Source of the DNA: Acidimicrobiales bacterium | GTDB taxonomy: Bacteria > Actinomycetota > Acidimicrobiia > Acidimicrobiales > SHLQ01 | Assembly (NCBI GenBank): GCA_013002375.1 | Contig: JABDJW010000013.1 | Location: 1-7,324, forward strand | Length of the DNA stretch: 7,324 nt | Direction of reading: 5' to 3' | Shown here: positions 5,737-7,324 of the stretch, one piece after another | Position numbering within the stretch: position 1 is the first letter of the stretch | Layout: each line of letters starts with the position of its first letter | Made by a program: the position numbers and the translations under genes | Notes under the pieces: model-generated | The model's input: only the letters and a program-made list of their open reading frames with translations | Told to the model about the DNA's origin: nothing | Databases searched by the model: none

Positions 5737-6588
5737 CTAGACCTCGTATCCGTGCTTGGCCAGGGTGTCGGCGTGCCGCTTGGCCACCGCGACCAGGTCG
5801 TCGTCCTTGCGGAAGGCAAAGGCTCGGTTCACGTCGACTCGATCGGCCCAGGTGGTGGATGCCGGAAGACCGCAGAACGCCAACAGGCGTTCCATGATGG
5901 GGTCAGGGTCAGCGAGGAGATCCTCGTAGCGGAACTCGAGGGTCTCGCCCGGGAAGGAGTCGACGATCGCACGCGCCTTGGTGACGTAGGTGTCCCACAG
6001 TTCGATGCCATTGGCGATGTCGGCCACCCGGATGCTCGTGTTCAGGTTCGTGCGCCGATCGATCACGTTGTAGAGCAGCCGGCGCTTTCGGTAGCGAGCG
6101 ATGTAGGCGGTGAGTTCCTTGTCGTAGCGAACCTGGAGGCTCCGGGCCACGTCGACGCCGTGCCGGGTGACGTGCAGCACCTTGCCGTTCGGGAAGGCGC
6201 GATGCCACAGGGGAAAGGTGAGGGTGGTGCGAGGATCCTTCCAGCCCCACGGTTCGGTCGCGCGCGTGAGGGAGCGGTAGCTCGCGTACTTCTTCGGTCC
6301 GAGGAACTCGATCGTGCGCGGCGACCTCACGGTGTGCTGCAGGTAGTCGGCCACGTAGTCGCTGGCCTTCTGATCGGCGAGCAGGCTGTCGATGCCATCG
6401 GGGCGATCCCAGGTGGCCGAGGCCTCGCGCAGCACCCAATCGTTCAGCTTCTGGAAGAAGTAGGCCTCGCGATGATCGGGCTGGGTCTTCCAACCCAGGA
6501 ACAAGCCGGACTCGTGCAGGAGCTCGGCCAACATGCTGGTGCCCGACCGGTGCATGCCGACGATGATGATCGGCGTCGCGGTGTTCAT
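5737..6588 (-). CDS. PAPS-dependent sulfotransferase ST3 (GMHRSGTS-type)
   Basis: The 283-residue protein begins MNTATPIIIVGMHRSGTSML, with a textbook 5'-phosphosulfate loop at 10-18. WGWKDPRTT (114-122) holds the conserved Lys and Pro/Arg, VLHVTRHGVDVARS (137-150) is the 3'-phosphate site, and FRYEDLLADP (219-228) follows. It is soluble and cytoplasmic. It aligns end to end with ST1, implying a shared origin by duplication, but keeps the motifs ST1 has lost. It is the first gene of a two-gene unit with ST2, separated by two bases (TAG-CG-ATG). The frame stays open to 6885, adding 99 residues, but that extension is Pro/Arg-rich, has no family match and would push the loop far from the N-terminus. 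The ATG at 6588 has AAGG five bases upstream and places the loop at residue 10, as in the family. The acceptor is unknown; a sugar of the polysaccharide made here is likely. Confidence 0.88.
   Translation of the reverse strand: MNTATPIIIVGMHRSGTSMLAELLHESGLFLGWKTQPDHREAYFFQKLNDWVLREASATWDRPDGIDSLLADQKASDYVADYLQHTVRSPRTIEFLGPKKYASYRSLTRATEPWGWKDPRTTLTFPLWHRAFPNGKVLHVTRHGVDVARSLQVRYDKELTAYIARYRKRRLLYNVIDRRTNLNTSIRVADIANGIELWDTYVTKARAIVDSFPGETLEFRYEDLLADPDPIMERLLAFCGLPASTTWADRVDVNRAFAFRKDDDLVAVAKRHADTLAKHGYEV
5741..5745 (-). promoter_or_regulatory. Ribosome binding site of ST2 inside the end of ST3
   Basis: GAGGT on the minus strand overlaps the last sense codons of ST3, with GAGG seven bases from the ST2 ATG at 5734. 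This supports coupled translation of the pair. Confidence 0.5.
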
Positions 6589-6660
6589 GGCTGCCTTGTC
6601 GCAGTATTCATCATTGCCATTCGGGGTTCGATCGGAACGCCAGTGGCCTGGCGGGACACA

Positions 6661-6666
6661 AGTGTA
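6661..6666 (-). promoter_or_regulatory. Candidate -10 element upstream of ST3
   Basis: TACACT on the minus strand fits TANNNT well and would start transcription near 6654, about 66 bases before the ATG. No good -35 hexamer lies 16-18 bases upstream, so this is weak, or it depends on an activator. Confidence 0.3.
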
Positions 6667-6793
6667 AGCGGCGACCGGACCTTGCCTGATCCATGCCACG
6701 GGGTCTGGGGTGGTCTCGGCGGCGTGGTCGGGGGTCGGCCGGTGCCGTTCGTTGGGTGCCAATCGGACGCAAGCGCCTGAGCTTGATGGGTTC

Positions 6794-6822
6794 GCGCCGG
6801 TACGGCGCAGACCTTCGCCGTA
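6794..6822. repeat. Two overlapping, mutually exclusive inverted repeats
   Basis: GCGCCG (6794-6799) pairs with CGGCGC (6803-6808) around a 3-base loop. TACGGCG (6801-6807) pairs with CGCCGTA (6816-6822) around an 8-base loop. The middle segment belongs to both stems, so only one can form at a time. This could be an attenuator-like switch if transcribed, or three half-sites for a DNA-binding protein. There is no T-run on either side, so it is not a standard terminator. Confidence 0.45.
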
Positions 6823-6923
6823 GGGCCTGGCCGGTCGGGCGGGCGTGGGCCGAATGACCTCGTCGGCCTGGGCCGCTCGGACCAATGGTCCCGCTCAATT
6901 GTGGAGCGCCGCTCACATTCGGG

Positions 6924-6938
6924 CATCGGACACCGATG
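6924..6938. repeat. Dyad CATCGG-ACA-CCGATG upstream of the lipoprotein-like gene
   Basis: A perfect 6-bp inverted repeat with a 3-base centre ends 37 bases before the ATG at 6976. Size and position suit an operator for a dimeric regulator, or a hairpin in the leader. Transcription start in this region is unknown. Confidence 0.38.
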
Positions 6939-6962
6939 GCTCAGCAGTACGTCCGACCCGCT

Positions 6963-6968
6963 GGAGAG
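6963..6968 (+). promoter_or_regulatory. Ribosome binding site of the lipoprotein-like gene
   Basis: GGAGAG sits 7 bases before the ATG at 6976, a good match at normal spacing. It supports this short partial frame as a real gene. Confidence 0.6.
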
Positions 6969-6975
6969 ACCGCAC

Positions 6976-7324
6976 ATGAAACGCGCACGGATGCAACTGG
7001 CTGGCTACTCGGTGGCACTCGCGATGTTGGCCACGGCGTGCCTTGGAGCCGATGAGGCGGCCGTCGTGGTCGAAACCACGCCCTCGATCGCCGCTCCGCT
7101 GGAACTCGACACCCCGGAATTGGGGCGAGAGGTGACCGGCGGCGAGGAGTTGCCGCAGGGGTCTCCCTTGGATGATCTCGCGGGCAGCCCGCCGCAGGCC
7201 GACGACTGGTTCCCCGAGTTGCCCGCCGACGCCGTCGCCGACGCTTACACGGCCGCTCGGGCCAAGGCCAACTCTGCGGCGCCGACCGCGCCGCTGACGA
7301 CCCAGCCTCCGACGACCCTGGCAC
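6976..7324 (+). CDS. Secreted lipoprotein-like protein, N-terminal part (truncated by window edge)
   Basis: The frame runs from ATG at 6976 to the window end without a stop, giving 116 codons. The N-terminus MKRARMQLAGYSVALAMLATAC has a basic head, a hydrophobic core (about 8-19) and Cys22 after Ala-Thr-Ala. This is a plausible, not perfect, lipobox (Leu is at -4, not -3), so the protein is probably exported and may be lipid-anchored. The mature part is acidic and Pro/Ala/Thr-rich (ETTPSIAAPLELDTPELG, then DDWFPELPADAVADAYTAAR) and ends in a Thr/Pro-rich stretch (PTAPLTTQPPTTLA) that looks like a wall-spanning linker, so a folded domain may follow beyond the edge. I recognise no family. It is divergent from ST3 and preceded by GGAGAG at good spacing. 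A link to the polysaccharide is suggested only by position. Confidence 0.72.
   Translation, partial: MKRARMQLAGYSVALAMLATACLGADEAAVVVETTPSIAAPLELDTPELGREVTGGEELPQGSPLDDLAGSPPQADDWFPELPADAVADAYTAARAKANSAAPTAPLTTQPPTTLA

Larger units (their letters stand above)
6589..6975. other. Long divergent intergenic region between ST3 and the lipoprotein-like gene
   Basis: These 387 bases hold no convincing gene. The minus-strand extension of the ST3 frame and the plus-strand frame running antisense through ST3 to 6780 both lack recognisable protein features. The region contains a -10-like TACACT (6661-6666), two overlapping inverted repeats at 6794-6822 and a dyad at 6924-6938. It probably controls both flanking genes. 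Confidence 0.6.

Noticed and set aside
5686..6780. Plus-strand open frame of 364 codons antisense to ST3
   Set aside because: It overlaps the whole of ST3, which has clear sulfotransferase motifs. The product has no recognisable domain and looks like a GC-driven reverse-strand shadow.
6589..6885. N-terminal extension of ST3 by 99 residues
   Set aside because: The extension is Pro/Arg-rich and matches nothing. The ATG at 6588 has a ribosome site and places the phosphosulfate loop at the usual position.
6955..6990. Possible glycine riboswitch hinted at by CTGGAGAGACCGC before the lipoprotein-like gene
   Set aside because: The other conserved aptamer element (GCCGAAGGAGCAA-like) is absent, and the GGAGAG is explained as a ribosome binding site.

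Overview
The window is GC-rich and densely coded, with GTG starts, Ala/Arg/Val/Asp-rich proteins and Pro/Ala/Thr-rich termini. This suggests a high-GC actinobacterium. The N-terminus of the left-edge protein resembles actinobacterial O-antigen ligase/polymerase-like proteins, and an Acidimicrobiia-type lineage is possible, but the genus cannot be fixed from this stretch alone.

The locus builds a surface or extracellular polysaccharide. Left to right it holds: (1) the first 71 codons of an O-antigen ligase/polymerase-like membrane protein, minus strand, cut by the window edge; (2) a small Wzz-like chain-length/copolymerase protein just upstream of it in the same minus-strand operon; (3) a 291-bp divergent intergenic region with a plausible promoter and a short dyad; (4) a Wzx/PST-type polysaccharide flippase on the plus strand; (5) a PAPS-type sulfotransferase on the minus strand (ST1), converging on the flippase with a shared CTAG stop; (6) a divergent family-2 glycosyltransferase on the plus strand; (7) two further sulfotransferases on the minus strand (ST3 then ST2 in transcription order) separated by two bases; (8) a 387-bp non-coding divergent region with several dyads; (9) the start of a secreted lipoprotein-like protein running off the right edge.

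The genes fit a Wzx/Wzy-type pathway. The GT2 enzyme would extend a lipid-linked oligosaccharide, the flippase would export it, the ligase/polymerase-like protein would join units and the Wzz-like protein would set chain length. Three sulfotransferase genes alongside them suggest that the glycan, or a lipid or small molecule handled with it, is sulfated. ST1 and ST3 are clear paralogues, but ST1 has lost residues at two motifs that are normally conserved for cofactor binding and catalysis. ST2 belongs to a separate branch.

I see no tRNA, rRNA, CRISPR array, insertion sequence or convincing rho-independent terminator. The most notable points are the sulfotransferase set with one motif-degenerate member, and the overlapping, mutually exclusive inverted repeats in the ST3/lipoprotein intergenic region.
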